A stretch of 64,000 nt of DNA from Methyloversatilis sp. GTDB taxonomy: Bacteria > Pseudomonadota > Gammaproteobacteria > Burkholderiales > Rhodocyclaceae. Position 1 is the first letter of the stretch, and the number at the start of each line of letters is the position of its first letter. The notes under the pieces were generated by a model, which was given only the letters and a program-made list of their open reading frames with translations, had not been told where the DNA came from and made no database searches. The position numbers and the translations under genes are program-made. The DNA lies in contig JAGNYW010000013.1 in NCBI GenBank assembly GCA_017984755.1, positions 1 through 64,000 on the forward strand. Reading direction: 5' to 3'. This document shows positions 48,564 to 57,539 of the stretch, piece after piece.

Positions 48564-49604
48564 TCATCCGGCGAAGCGTTCCGGGAAAACAAGGCGCATC
48601 TCGTATTCGTAGGGGTCCGTGCGGTAACCCTGCGAGCCTCGCCCTGTGGTCAGCCACTTGCGGAATCGTTCGTCCAGAAATGGCTCCGTGACGAAGTCGA
48701 ACATCCGGTCCCACTCCGTCTTGTCCGGGATGAAACCTGAGGTCTGGTAGCCGAGGCGGGAGAAATGGGGCTGCGAGACGAGCTCGATGAAAATGGTTTC
48801 CGCCCGGCTCAGGTGTTCGGGCCAGCGCGGGCGGGCGTCGGGCAATGTCCTGTAGGTCGTGCCGAATGAGGTGTTCGACGCCCAGTCTTCGCCATCGGCC
48901 TGCAGCTTGCCGGCATCGATCATCGAGGGCGAGTACGTCAGACCAAGAAACTCGCACATCAGACGCGCGTGGTGCTCGGGCGCCTGTGCAACGTCTTCTG
49001 CGCGGACGGCCAGCACGCGGTCGGGAAACTGTTGCGTCAGCTGCTCCAGACACTCTGCCGATCCCCGGAAGTTGAACGCTGCGTCGAGAAAGGTATTGCC
49101 CGGCTCGAAGGTCATCAATTTGTAGGACACCGCGACATCGCGCGGATCACGGAAGATGTGGATGGCCTTGCCGCGCGGGAACATCTTCAGAAAGATCGGG
49201 ATGTCTTCCCATTGGGCCGCCAGTTTTTCGGCCCATCGAACGCGCGTGCCCGCTCCCCGGCCGAGCATGTCCTGCATGATGAGGTCGTACATCAGTGCAT
49301 AGCTGGGCGACGCTGAAAGGTCCGCCTGACGCAGTATGCCTTGTTCATCAAGGGACAGCTCCCAGCGCTTGCGTATGCGGGCATGCGTGTCGGCGATCAA
49401 TGCCGAACGGTTTTCCCGAATGCCCATATCGCCATATCGGTTCAGGCAGAAGCGAAGGAACTTGACCGTCGACGAGGAAGCCCGGATCTCCGGATGCGCA
49501 CCGAGCATGGCAGTGAGGAAGGTGGTCCCGGAACGGTAGACGCCCGAGATCATGATGGGTTCGGTGTCGTGCAATGTGCCGGCGTTGGTCGCACTGCTCG
49601 TCAT
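48564..49604 (-). CDS. PAPS-dependent sulfotransferase
   Basis: A 346-residue cytosolic sulfotransferase. The 5'-phosphosulfate loop is ISGVYRSGTTFLTAML (near residue 18), and the 3'-phosphate motif is HIFRDPRDVAVSYK (about 150-165). It should move sulfate from PAPS to a hydroxyl of the glycan or its lipid carrier. ATG 49604 overlaps the upstream methyltransferase stop by 4 bp (ATGA). Sulfation adds negative charge to surface glycans and is not common in such bacterial clusters. No PAPS synthesis genes lie in the window. Confidence 0.9.
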   Translation of the reverse strand: MTSSATNAGTLHDTEPIMISGVYRSGTTFLTAMLGAHPEIRASSSTVKFLRFCLNRYGDMGIRENRSALIADTHARIRKRWELSLDEQGILRQADLSASPSYALMYDLIMQDMLGRGAGTRVRWAEKLAAQWEDIPIFLKMFPRGKAIHIFRDPRDVAVSYKLMTFEPGNTFLDAAFNFRGSAECLEQLTQQFPDRVLAVRAEDVAQAPEHHARLMCEFLGLTYSPSMIDAGKLQADGEDWASNTSFGTTYRTLPDARPRWPEHLSRAETIFIELVSQPHFSRLGYQTSGFIPDKTEWDRMFDFVTEPFLDERFRKWLTTGRGSQGYRTDPYEYEMRLVFPERFAG

Positions 49605-50383
49605 GCGCGCTCGCCCGCTAGAAAGGTTTTCGAATGTTCGCTGGCAAACGGCGGAAAGTCGCCGACCACCGGTCCCCGCGTGAGGACGATCATGTATTCG
49701 TAGAAATGATCCGGAGGCGGCGTCACGCAAGCCGCCCTGGCAAAATCACCGCGACGGGGAAAGCACAGCACGGCGTCGACCCTGTGCCCCTGAGCCTGCA
49801 GCAGTTCGACCATACGGCGGGTATCCGTGAAGAAATTCGGGTGCTGCTTGCGCCGCGCACCGATCTCCGCGTCGAGCGCAGCCCGGTCATCCTCATGATA
49901 GAGATCGTTCTTGCCGGTGAAGAACAGCCGCGCACCGGGCTTGGTCACGCGAAGGAACTCGCGCAGGGCCTGATCCTGGAAAGTGGCATCGAAGGTCGCG
50001 ATGCAAGCCAGATTGTCGAAGCTACAGTCATCGAAAGGCAGGCTTTCGGCGGGCGACTCCTGAATGCTCTCGATGTCGGGATGTCCCGCCCACTGTTCCT
50101 GGGCGGCCCCGACCATCGCTGCGGAAATGTCGACGGCACTGAGTTTCAGGCTGTGTGCAAGGTACAACGGAAACATGCGGCCCCATGCGCAGCCGACCTC
50201 GAGCACACGCCCGCGATTGAATCCATATGTCGAGAACAACACCCGATAGACGTCGTCATCCTCGGTATTGGCATCTCCCTTGATGACCTGACTGCTGCCG
50301 ACACCGGCTTCATCAACGCGGGATTTCCAGTACTTGTAGTACGCCTCGTTCCAGTAGCTCTTGCGCGGATCATCGGTGACCAT
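49601..50383 (-). CDS. Class I SAM-dependent methyltransferase
   Basis: A 260-residue methyltransferase of the Methyltransf_11 type: the SAM-binding loop VLEVGCAWGRMFPLYLA, an acidic turn SAVDISAAMVG, LPFDDCSFDNLACIATFD, and LRVTKPGARLFFTG. ATG 50383 (MVTDDPRKSYWN) is chosen because further upstream the frame overlaps the amidotransferase gene. It has no good ribosome site, so the start is uncertain. It likely methylates a sugar of the cluster's glycan; the position is unknown. Confidence 0.87.
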   Translation of the reverse strand: MVTDDPRKSYWNEAYYKYWKSRVDEAGVGSSQVIKGDANTEDDDVYRVLFSTYGFNRGRVLEVGCAWGRMFPLYLAHSLKLSAVDISAAMVGAAQEQWAGHPDIESIQESPAESLPFDDCSFDNLACIATFDATFQDQALREFLRVTKPGARLFFTGKNDLYHEDDRAALDAEIGARRKQHPNFFTDTRRMVELLQAQGHRVDAVLCFPRRGDFARAACVTPPPDHFYEYMIVLTRGPVVGDFPPFASEHSKTFLAGERA

Positions 50384-50442
50384 CGTACGTGTCCATGTAT
50401 TGTGAATTGCAGGGGGGTCGTGCTTGCCCACCGAACGGTTGA

Positions 50443-51657
50443 TCAGCCTTTTTCCCAGATCGGCTGGCGCAGGCGCCATTGTTCGCCATCCTTCACCCAC
50501 AGGTGCGGCGTGCGGGCGTCCTCGATCACTGCATGGAACTGATCGGCGGTGATGTCCATGTACTCGAGGCAGTCGGCAAGGTACTGATGCGGATATTCAC
50601 CGTCATAGCGCTTGATCAGGGCAATGCCCTCGTCGCGCGTGATGTCGCCGTTGCGGATTTCCTGCGCCGAATCGTAGGTCGCACGGCCGATGCCGAATTT
50701 GACGTGGGCGGTGTAGTAGTGAAGCCAGTCGATTTCATCGTCGAGCGAGCTGTACTTGCTGTAGCTGCCTTCGGTTCGATGGACGTTCGGTACGAAGCCG
50801 GAATGCTCGACGGCGAAGTAATACGTTTCCTGCGGATGCCAGCGCAGGTAGAAACCCAGGTAGTGGACTTCCGTGCCGGTTTCGAGAAGACGGTTTGGAT
50901 CGACCGGCAGATAAGCCTCGAGATCGGCTTTGGTGAATCGGTACCGATCCATCAGTTCGCGCGCACTCACACCGCCGAGATACAGATCGTCCAGCCGGCC
51001 CTCGGCGCTGTAATACTTCGGATCGCGCGTCGGCTTTTCGTTGTCTACGATCGGATTTCCGTACTCCGCCTCGTTCTCGCCGAAGATGACCAATGGAATG
51101 TCGAGCAGCGCCGACATCTTGGGCGCCAGATTCTTCTGACCGAGAATGAAGGGCTGGAACGGATGACACAGGTTGAGAAAAGCCTGTTGCGTGAGTATCC
51201 GGTGCACCTTGCGATTCTGGTGATACGTGTAATTGGCGAACCCGATGTCGAGCCACTTGTTGAAATTGAGCTGTCCGATGCCGGTGTAGATGGCCGGGGG
51301 CCACGTCACGAGGATCGGGTTCATGCCGTACTTGTATTTCAGCACGTGAGCCGCCATCACGCTGTCCTTGCCGCCGCTGCCCGGGACAACGACGTCGTAG
51401 CGGCCATCATTGCGTCGGAAACGGTTGCACAGTTCGACCAGCTGCTGCTCGCGGGACTTCCAGTCGATCTGTTTCTTGAGTTCGGCGAAATTGCACGCGT
51501 CGCAGACGCCGTGCTCGTCGAAAACAAGCGACTGCTTCAGTTGTCCCCTGACGTTCCTGAACTCGACCGTCGATGCCGGACGCTGATTGCTCATCGTGCA
51601 TTTCCGGCAGAACTTCACGTCGAGAGGAAGTCCGTACTTTCCCTGTGTGGCAGTCAT
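50443..51657 (-). CDS. N-acetyl sugar amidotransferase (WbpG/PseA-like)
   Basis: A 404-residue ATP-pyrophosphatase enzyme. Seen: two CxxC pairs (residues 17-20 and 52-55) forming a zinc ribbon, and the PP-loop VVVPGSGGKDSVMAAHVL with SGGKDS at 94-99. The rest matches the N-acetyl sugar amidotransferase family. With the HisH and HisF homologues encoded directly upstream it should use ammonia from glutamine to turn an acetamido group into acetamidino, as in P. aeruginosa WbpG and Campylobacter PseA. The three genes are consecutive (gaps of 7 bp each). ATG 51657 is used. Confidence 0.94.
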   Translation of the reverse strand: MTATQGKYGLPLDVKFCRKCTMSNQRPASTVEFRNVRGQLKQSLVFDEHGVCDACNFAELKKQIDWKSREQQLVELCNRFRRNDGRYDVVVPGSGGKDSVMAAHVLKYKYGMNPILVTWPPAIYTGIGQLNFNKWLDIGFANYTYHQNRKVHRILTQQAFLNLCHPFQPFILGQKNLAPKMSALLDIPLVIFGENEAEYGNPIVDNEKPTRDPKYYSAEGRLDDLYLGGVSARELMDRYRFTKADLEAYLPVDPNRLLETGTEVHYLGFYLRWHPQETYYFAVEHSGFVPNVHRTEGSYSKYSSLDDEIDWLHYYTAHVKFGIGRATYDSAQEIRNGDITRDEGIALIKRYDGEYPHQYLADCLEYMDITADQFHAVIEDARTPHLWVKDGEQWRLRQPIWEKG

Positions 51658-51664
51658 GATCTTT

Positions 51665-52270
51665 TCAGAGCTCAACGAAGTTCTTCAGCAGTCGAATACC
51701 GGCGTCCCGGCTTTTTTCGGGATGGAATTGAACGCCGAACAAATGGTTTTTCGCAACGGCAGAAACGAACTGGTGCTCGCCGTGTATGGTCAGACTCGAC
51801 ACATCGGTGTAATTCACGAACTCGTACGAGTGCATGAAATAAAATTCCGCGTCGCCGGCCAGGCCGCGGAAAAGCGGTGAATCGCCGATCTTCCGGATCT
51901 GCTTGAAACCGATATGCGGGATGGCCGCCTTGCAGACCACTGGCCTCACTTCTCCGTCTATCAGGCCGAAACCGGCCGTTTCGCCGAACTCGTAGCCAAC
52001 CCTCGCCAGCATCTGCATGCCGAGACAGATGCCCAGTATCGGTGTCGATTCCGCTGCAGTGATCAGTGGCTCGAACATGCCGCGCTCGCGAACCTGCCGC
52101 ATGGCCTCTGCAAAGCTGCCGACGCCCGGCAGCACGAGCTTGTCTGCGCCTGAAAGATTGCGGGCGTCGTCGATGATCCGCACCTGTGCGCCCGCCGCAA
52201 CGAGCGCCTTCCGGATGCTCTCTATGTTTCCCGTCGAGCCGTAATCCACGACACCGATCGTTCTGGACAT
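51665..52270 (-). CDS. HisH-like glutamine amidotransferase subunit (sugar amidination)
   Basis: A 201-residue class I glutaminase: VVDYGSTGNIESI at the start, catalytic Cys82 in LGICLGMQ, and the His-Glu pair in GVQFHPEKSR near residues 180-186. It is a homologue of histidine-pathway HisH, but its place between an amidotransferase and a HisF homologue inside a glycan cluster points to ammonia supply for sugar amidination. No other his genes are near. AAGG precedes the ATG. Confidence 0.94.
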   Translation of the reverse strand: MSRTIGVVDYGSTGNIESIRKALVAAGAQVRIIDDARNLSGADKLVLPGVGSFAEAMRQVRERGMFEPLITAAESTPILGICLGMQMLARVGYEFGETAGFGLIDGEVRPVVCKAAIPHIGFKQIRKIGDSPLFRGLAGDAEFYFMHSYEFVNYTDVSSLTIHGEHQFVSAVAKNHLFGVQFHPEKSRDAGIRLLKNFVEL

Positions 52271-52277
52271 GTGACCT

Positions 52278-53012
52278 TTACTCCCCGTCTTTCAGTGCGT
52301 TCTTGATGTCCTGGATGCTGCAGAGACCGTAGTGAAGCACGCTCGCCACGGCAACGGCGTCCGGGCGGGCCTTGCGCGCCATGGCGACGATGTCTTCCAC
52401 GCTCCCGGCGCCGCTGGCTGCCACGACCGGTACCGAAACACTGTTCTTGACCTGCGAAATCAATTCGATGTCGAAACCGGCGCGACGGCCGTCGCAGTCG
52501 ACCGACTGCACCAGAATCTCGCCCGCTCCGCGTTGTTCCGCCTCGCGTACCCACGCCAGCACGTCCTTGCCGCTGCGCTCGCGGCCACAATCGGTGTAAC
52601 ACTCCCACCAGCCATCCCAGCGCTTGGCCTCGACATTGATGACGATGGCCTGCGACCCGAATGTTCGCGCCGCGCGGTCGATGAGGTCGGGCTCCTGCTG
52701 GACTGCGTGGGTGTTCAAGGTGATTTTGTCGGCACCGCTGTGGAACATGCGCGAGATATCGTCCAGGGTTCGTATTCCTCCTCCGACGGCAAACGGTACG
52801 AAGATATCGGCCGATGCTCTGCGGATTTCATCGAACAGCACCTCCCTGCGATACAGCGACGCGACGATATCCACGTAAAAGATCTCGTCTGCACCCTGCT
52901 CGTAGTACTGCCGCGCGAGCTCCGCCGGCGAACCGATCTTGCGCAGGCCCTCGAAATGAACCGGCTTCACGACGTAGGGCGGTTTGACGTCAAGTTTTGC
53001 GATGACTCTCAT
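52278..53012 (-). CDS. HisF-like cyclase subunit (sugar amidination)
   Basis: A 244-residue TIM barrel starting MRVIAKLDVKPPYVVKPV, with FAVGGGIRTLDDISRM and PVVAASGAGSVEDI as phosphate-binding loops. It is a HisF homologue (WbuZ-type) that pairs with the HisH-like glutaminase and channels ammonia to the N-acetyl sugar amidotransferase. The length is near HisF (~250). ATG 53012 overlaps the acyltransferase stop (ATGA). Confidence 0.94.
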   Translation of the reverse strand: MRVIAKLDVKPPYVVKPVHFEGLRKIGSPAELARQYYEQGADEIFYVDIVASLYRREVLFDEIRRASADIFVPFAVGGGIRTLDDISRMFHSGADKITLNTHAVQQEPDLIDRAARTFGSQAIVINVEAKRWDGWWECYTDCGRERSGKDVLAWVREAEQRGAGEILVQSVDCDGRRAGFDIELISQVKNSVSVPVVAASGAGSVEDIVAMARKARPDAVAVASVLHYGLCSIQDIKNALKDGE

Positions 53013-54181
53013 TGGGTTCTTTCTTGTCGATCCGTCTTGAACTCCGGTGTGCGTCCGGTTGCCGCGCCCGGCACGCCGGTGTGGTTGCGCGCTGCATGGT
53101 CGAAGACGAATCGCTCCTTGCCCCAGCGCAGCACACGCATTTCGACAAGTCGATGAAAGGTGATCGACAGCGCGAACGAACACACCACAATCGCTACGCA
53201 GAGCACCGCCGCGTTCGTTCCCGGGGAAAACGCCGGAATGAAAACACCGCGTCCACCGACTGCGGCGAAACCGTGAAAGAGGACCGGGTGCAGAAGATAG
53301 ATTCCGTAGCTGGCATCACCCAGACTGCCCGAAAACCTCCGCATGATACCGCCTACCGGTAGTCGGCTCCATGCAAGGACCACAAGTACTGTCAGCACGG
53401 CACGCCCCCACCCCTGCAGTCCGGTCAGCATGCTTGCCTGCGGGCTCGCATGATCCGCAAAAAGCAGTACCAGCAACGCGATGGCAGGTATCCATGCCCA
53501 TGCACTCCAGCGACGCCCCGGCGCGGCGCGCAGCAACAAGCCGATGGCGCAGCCACCGGAAAAGTAGGCAATGAACGCGGCGAATTGCGTGTAGGCGAAC
53601 ACATGATCGCTGAATCGAGCCATCCCGGACTGAAGCACGCTGTCGACGAAACCCTGCTGTATCAGCAGCGTCAGCGCGAGCATCGCTGCAGCGAGCCAGG
53701 GTTTGCCGCGGGCCAGCGATGCGCAGACGAGAAACGCAGGAAACAGCAGGTAGAAAAGAAATTCGATGCCGAGCGACCAGCCACCAATGACCAGTGAGGA
53801 CGCCCCGGGATTGCCGAGCCCGAACAGCATCGTGATGTTCGGCAGCAATTGCATCGCCTTGTGCAGCAGCGCATCGTTGTCCCGTGCCACGACCCGATAC
53901 GCCATCGCCAGCGCCAGCACCGCCATGTAAAGCGGCGCCAGCCGCAGATAGCGAATCGCCATGAATGACCGGAAATCCGCCAGCGTGCGAAGTTTGTCCG
54001 CATAGGCCAGCGTGATGCTCGCGCCGGACAGCACGAAGAACACATAGACCGCATACAGACCGATCGCGTCCAGCGTCACAATATGTTGCCAGTTGAGCAG
54101 GTGATAGCACGCGACTGCGATGGCACAACATCCTCGCAGCAGATCGAATGCATGCATCCGCGGCGTCGCGACGAGGGTCAC
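53009..54181 (-). CDS. Acyltransferase family 3 membrane protein
   Basis: A 390-residue integral membrane protein with about 10 helices. The family start HAFDLLRGCCAIAVACYHLL carries the catalytic His, followed by VYVFFVLSGASITLAY, RYLRLAPLYMAVLALA, GGWSLGIEFLFYLLFPAFL and SYGIYLLHPVLFHG. It should O- or N-acylate a sugar in the periplasm or during assembly. The start is GTG at 54181 with GGAG 9 bases upstream; ATG 54157 is an alternative. It overlaps the HisF-like gene by 4 bp. Confidence 0.92.
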   Translation of the reverse strand: MTLVATPRMHAFDLLRGCCAIAVACYHLLNWQHIVTLDAIGLYAVYVFFVLSGASITLAYADKLRTLADFRSFMAIRYLRLAPLYMAVLALAMAYRVVARDNDALLHKAMQLLPNITMLFGLGNPGASSLVIGGWSLGIEFLFYLLFPAFLVCASLARGKPWLAAAMLALTLLIQQGFVDSVLQSGMARFSDHVFAYTQFAAFIAYFSGGCAIGLLLRAAPGRRWSAWAWIPAIALLVLLFADHASPQASMLTGLQGWGRAVLTVLVVLAWSRLPVGGIMRRFSGSLGDASYGIYLLHPVLFHGFAAVGGRGVFIPAFSPGTNAAVLCVAIVVCSFALSITFHRLVEMRVLRWGKERFVFDHAARNHTGVPGAATGRTPEFKTDRQERTQ

Positions 54182-54236
54182 AGTGCATCACTCCGCCAGG
54201 GCGACATGCGGGCACGACGCGACGGTAGGGCACCCA

Positions 54237-54791
54237 TCAGTAGCTGCCTTTGCCAAGCACCTGATGCACTGTCATCACCAGTATCTTCAGATCGAGCCAG
54301 AGCGATTGCCGGCGTACATATTCGAGGTCGAGCGCGAGCCGCTGCCCCGCCCTGGCTTCGGACCGCAGCGTTGCCTGAGCCAGCCCGGTGATGCCGGGAC
54401 GCACTGATGTGCGCAATGCCCAGTCCTGTTCCGAATAAAGTTCTCGCTGCGCAGGTACGTCGGGGCGAGGCCCGACGAAACTCATGTCGCCGAGCAGTAC
54501 GTTGAACAACTGCGGCAATTCGTCAAGGCTGGTCTTTCGCAGCCATCTGCCCGAGCGCGTGATGCGCGGATCGCCCTGGTGTGTCTGATAGCCACCGATC
54601 CGGTCGGCGTCGATCACCATGCTGCGGAATTTGAACATCCCGAACGAGCGCCCGTGAAGCCCGATCCTGACCTGCCGGTAGACAAAGGGGCCGGGCGAAT
54701 CGGTCCGCACGATCAGCGCAATCACGACCAGCAGTGGCCAGATCAGCGCCAGCAGGAGCAGCGCAAAAACAATGTCAGTCAGACGTTTCAT
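54237..54791 (-). CDS. Undecaprenyl-phosphate phosphoglycosyl transferase (PglC/WcaJ-type sugar transferase)
   Basis: A 184-residue monotopic phosphoglycosyl transferase: one N-terminal hydrophobic re-entrant helix (DIVFALLLLALIWPLLVV), then MFKFRSMV, the catalytic Asp-Glu in TSLDELPQLFNVL, and FVGPRPDVP. Without extra N-terminal helices it is the short PglC form. It should start the glycan by placing a sugar-1-phosphate (often diNAc-bacillosamine or GalNAc) on undecaprenyl phosphate. It is the only initiating enzyme in the array. Confidence 0.95.
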   Translation of the reverse strand: MKRLTDIVFALLLLALIWPLLVVIALIVRTDSPGPFVYRQVRIGLHGRSFGMFKFRSMVIDADRIGGYQTHQGDPRITRSGRWLRKTSLDELPQLFNVLLGDMSFVGPRPDVPAQRELYSEQDWALRTSVRPGITGLAQATLRSEARAGQRLALDLEYVRRQSLWLDLKILVMTVHQVLGKGSY

Positions 54792-54812
54792 GGGTCGATG
54801 AGCAGGATCCGT

Positions 54813-56666
54813 TCAGGGACGCACAACGGGCGCCGTTCGAAGATCGAGACCGAGCGACTGGAAGTCGGGGGCGGCCACATCAGCGAAATCGCTCGGATCG
54901 ATGAATGTCCGCGCCCACAGCTCGACGGCGATCAGCGCGCGCAGTTCGCGCGTGCGGTCGGTCTTGCCTCCCCGGTGCCCGTCGATCAATGACCGCACCA
55001 CCACCGGATCGAACAATCCCCGTCCGATGGTCCGTTCGCCGAGCAGAACCTCTTCGACGAAGCCGGACAGGCTATCTCGGAACCACTCGCCGACCGGCAC
55101 CGTGAACATCTGCTTCCGGCGATAGGCCAGATCATTGCCGATCAGCGGGCTCACGGCCTTCTTGTAGAGGTACTTCGTCTCGCCGTCCTTCAGCTTGAGC
55201 GAGCCCGGCATGCGGAAGGCCAGTTCCATCATCCGGTAGTCGAGAAAGGGCGTCCGTGCCTCGAGCGATACCGCCATGCCCATCCTGTCGGGCTTGACCA
55301 GATTGTTGCCGGACAGCAGCAGCTGCATGTCGATGTACAGCGCCTGGTTGATGCGGTCCATGTGTCGCGCTTCGTCGAACAGCGGACCGGTGACGCTGCG
55401 GGAGTCGATGTCACCGATCTGCCTGGACAGCGTTGACGTGTAGAGGGTGCGCTTTGCGGCTTCGTCGAACAGACTGAGATTGGCGTGATAGGCGTGCCGG
55501 AAATCAGCCTCGGACATTGCAGTGGCCGCCGGGCGGGCGAAAAAATTGCGGTGCTTGTCGTAGCCGGCAAAAAGCTCATCGCCTCCGTCGCCGGTCAGCA
55601 CCACCTTCACTTCGCGTGCGGCAAGCTCGGCAACCCGGTAAGTGGGCAGGAAAGACACATCCCCGTGCGGCTGGTCGCAGTGCCACACGGCGAGTGGCCA
55701 GAGATAAAGCATGTCTGCATCCACCTTCTGCAACGTGTGCCGGGTACCGAACAGTTCGGCCGCACGGGCTGCATAGGGGCTTTCGTCGAATCGCTCCTCG
55801 TGAAATCCGATGGCGTACGTATTGACGGGCTCGGTCATGTGGCGGCTCATCATGCCCACCACGGTGCTCGAATCCACACCGCCGGAGAGGAAGGCGCCGA
55901 AAGGCACATCCGAACGCAGGCGGAGCCGTACGGCGTCGTCCAGCGTCTCATTGAAGGCGTCGATCCAGTCTCCTTCGGCATGCGTTTCCACCTGCTGGTC
56001 GGCCAATGACCACCAGCGTGACTCGGTGCAACCCTTGCGGTCGATGCGCGCCAGATGCCCGGGCATCAGGTGGCGAATGCCTTCGAAAAGCGTATGGGGT
56101 GGCGGGGCATAGTTGAACGTGAGGTAGTGGTGCAGCGCGACCGGGTCCATCTTCCGGGGCACACCGGCGCTCAGCAATGACTTGATCTCCGACGCGAAGC
56201 ACAGCCGGGTGCCGTCGTCGTGAATATAGAGCGGCTTGACGCCGATGCGGTCGCGTATCAGGAACAGCGTATCGATTCGCGCATCGTGAATCGCAATGGC
56301 GAACATGCCGTTGAGCCGGTGCAGGAAATCGATGCCGTCACGCTCGTAGAGGCGCAGCAGCACTTCGGTATCGGAATGGGTCCGGCACTCGAACGGCGTG
56401 CCGGACAGTTCCGCCGCCAGTTCTACATGGTTGAATATTTCTCCGTTCTGGACGATGGCAATCGTTTCGTCATCGGACAGAAAAGGCTGGTGACCCCCTG
56501 CGATATCGATGATGGAGAGGCGGCGATTGCCGATCGCGACGCCATCCACCTCATGGACGCCGGTGTCGTCAGGCCCCCGGTGACGAAGCAGGCGTCCCAT
56601 GGCCTGCAGTCTTGCATCGTCCATCCGGACGTGTTGCCGGTCGTAATAGCCGAAAATTCCGCACAT
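54813..56666 (-). CDS. Glutamine-hydrolysing asparagine synthase family protein (AsnB-like)
   Basis: A 617-residue enzyme with an N-terminal glutaminase (MCGIFGYYD, nucleophile Cys2; NRRLSIIDIAGGHQP; NGEIFNH) and a synthetase domain with the ATP-pyrophosphatase loop FGAFLSGGVDSSTVVGMM around residue 260. In O-antigen clusters AsnB homologues amidate the carboxyl group of uronic or nonulosonic acid sugars, a likely job here beside NeuA/NeuB-type enzymes. GGAG precedes ATG 56666. It could also be a housekeeping asparagine synthase. Confidence 0.93.
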   Translation of the reverse strand: MCGIFGYYDRQHVRMDDARLQAMGRLLRHRGPDDTGVHEVDGVAIGNRRLSIIDIAGGHQPFLSDDETIAIVQNGEIFNHVELAAELSGTPFECRTHSDTEVLLRLYERDGIDFLHRLNGMFAIAIHDARIDTLFLIRDRIGVKPLYIHDDGTRLCFASEIKSLLSAGVPRKMDPVALHHYLTFNYAPPPHTLFEGIRHLMPGHLARIDRKGCTESRWWSLADQQVETHAEGDWIDAFNETLDDAVRLRLRSDVPFGAFLSGGVDSSTVVGMMSRHMTEPVNTYAIGFHEERFDESPYAARAAELFGTRHTLQKVDADMLYLWPLAVWHCDQPHGDVSFLPTYRVAELAAREVKVVLTGDGGDELFAGYDKHRNFFARPAATAMSEADFRHAYHANLSLFDEAAKRTLYTSTLSRQIGDIDSRSVTGPLFDEARHMDRINQALYIDMQLLLSGNNLVKPDRMGMAVSLEARTPFLDYRMMELAFRMPGSLKLKDGETKYLYKKAVSPLIGNDLAYRRKQMFTVPVGEWFRDSLSGFVEEVLLGERTIGRGLFDPVVVRSLIDGHRGGKTDRTRELRALIAVELWARTFIDPSDFADVAAPDFQSLGLDLRTAPVVRP

Positions 56667-56726
56667 CGATCTGCTCCGTAGGGGGCTGAGGGCCTGCCGG
56701 CACGCGCGAGGCCCCGTCAGTGAAGT

Positions 56727-57539
56727 CTATCTGCCTGCAATTTCGCGCACGATGCGGACGACTTCCGCATGATTCGCCGCAAGGGTGGCTTCATCCGCCT
56801 CGCTGTATTCGTCGAATGCCGCGCGCAGGCGCGCGAGCTCGCCCGGAAAGTCCATCTCGGACTGCATGGCTTGAACATCCGCCGCCTGTCGGTGAAAGGT
56901 ACGCGACAGGATGGCGGAGCTGGAACCCAGGCGAACGTGTTCCCCGATGATGCGCTCGGCCGGCAGCAGCCCTTCACCGACCCGCGCCAGCCCACCGAAT
57001 CCGAACGGAACACCGATCTGGCGCAGCTGCGCGGCTGCGCGATCGAGCAGACCGTCGGCCAGCGGTTCGAACATGAATTTCAGCCCCAGCGAAAGATGCA
57101 GGTCGTTCAGTCCGATGAAGATTTCCGCAACACCGGGCACACTGGCCACCTCGGGCAATGCGTCAAGCGCCGCAGCTGTCTCCACCAGTGGAATGACCGG
57201 TACGCGACCGCCTACTGCGGCACAGAAAGCCTCTACCTCGGTCACCTGATGAAACATGGGCAGCATCAGGAGATCGGCCCCACGGGCAATCGCATCTTCG
57301 ATCTCATCGCCCGACTGATCGTGCCAGGGGTTGAGTCGCACGAGCAGCGTCGTGTCGCCGATCGCATCCCTTACCCGGCTGATGTCCGCAGGCACGTGGC
57401 GGGACAACCAGGTATCCAGATGTCCCTGACGCTCCTGCTTTCCCAGGTACTCCAGATCCACAAAAATGCGATCGACGCCGCATTGCGCGACGAACTTCGC
57501 GATGTCAGGCTGATTGACGATCATCATCAATTTCATCAT
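56727..57539 (-). CDS. HpcH/HpaI-type aldolase/citrate-lyase-like protein
   Basis: A 270-residue protein with a PEP/pyruvate-binding TIM-barrel look: DRIFVDLEYLGK (metal Glu region), LLVRLNPWHDQ, LMLPMFHQVTEVEAF, IPLVETAAALDALPEV and IFIGLNDLHLSLG. These blocks match the HpcH/HpaI aldolase family that joins or splits pyruvate and an aldehyde. Its presence in a glycan array suggests it forms or cleaves a keto-acid sugar, but that is inference. ATG 57539 overlaps the murJ stop by 4 bp (ATGATGA). Confidence 0.88.
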   Translation of the reverse strand: MMKLMMIVNQPDIAKFVAQCGVDRIFVDLEYLGKQERQGHLDTWLSRHVPADISRVRDAIGDTTLLVRLNPWHDQSGDEIEDAIARGADLLMLPMFHQVTEVEAFCAAVGGRVPVIPLVETAAALDALPEVASVPGVAEIFIGLNDLHLSLGLKFMFEPLADGLLDRAAAQLRQIGVPFGFGGLARVGEGLLPAERIIGEHVRLGSSSAILSRTFHRQAADVQAMQSEMDFPGELARLRAAFDEYSEADEATLAANHAEVVRIVREIAGR

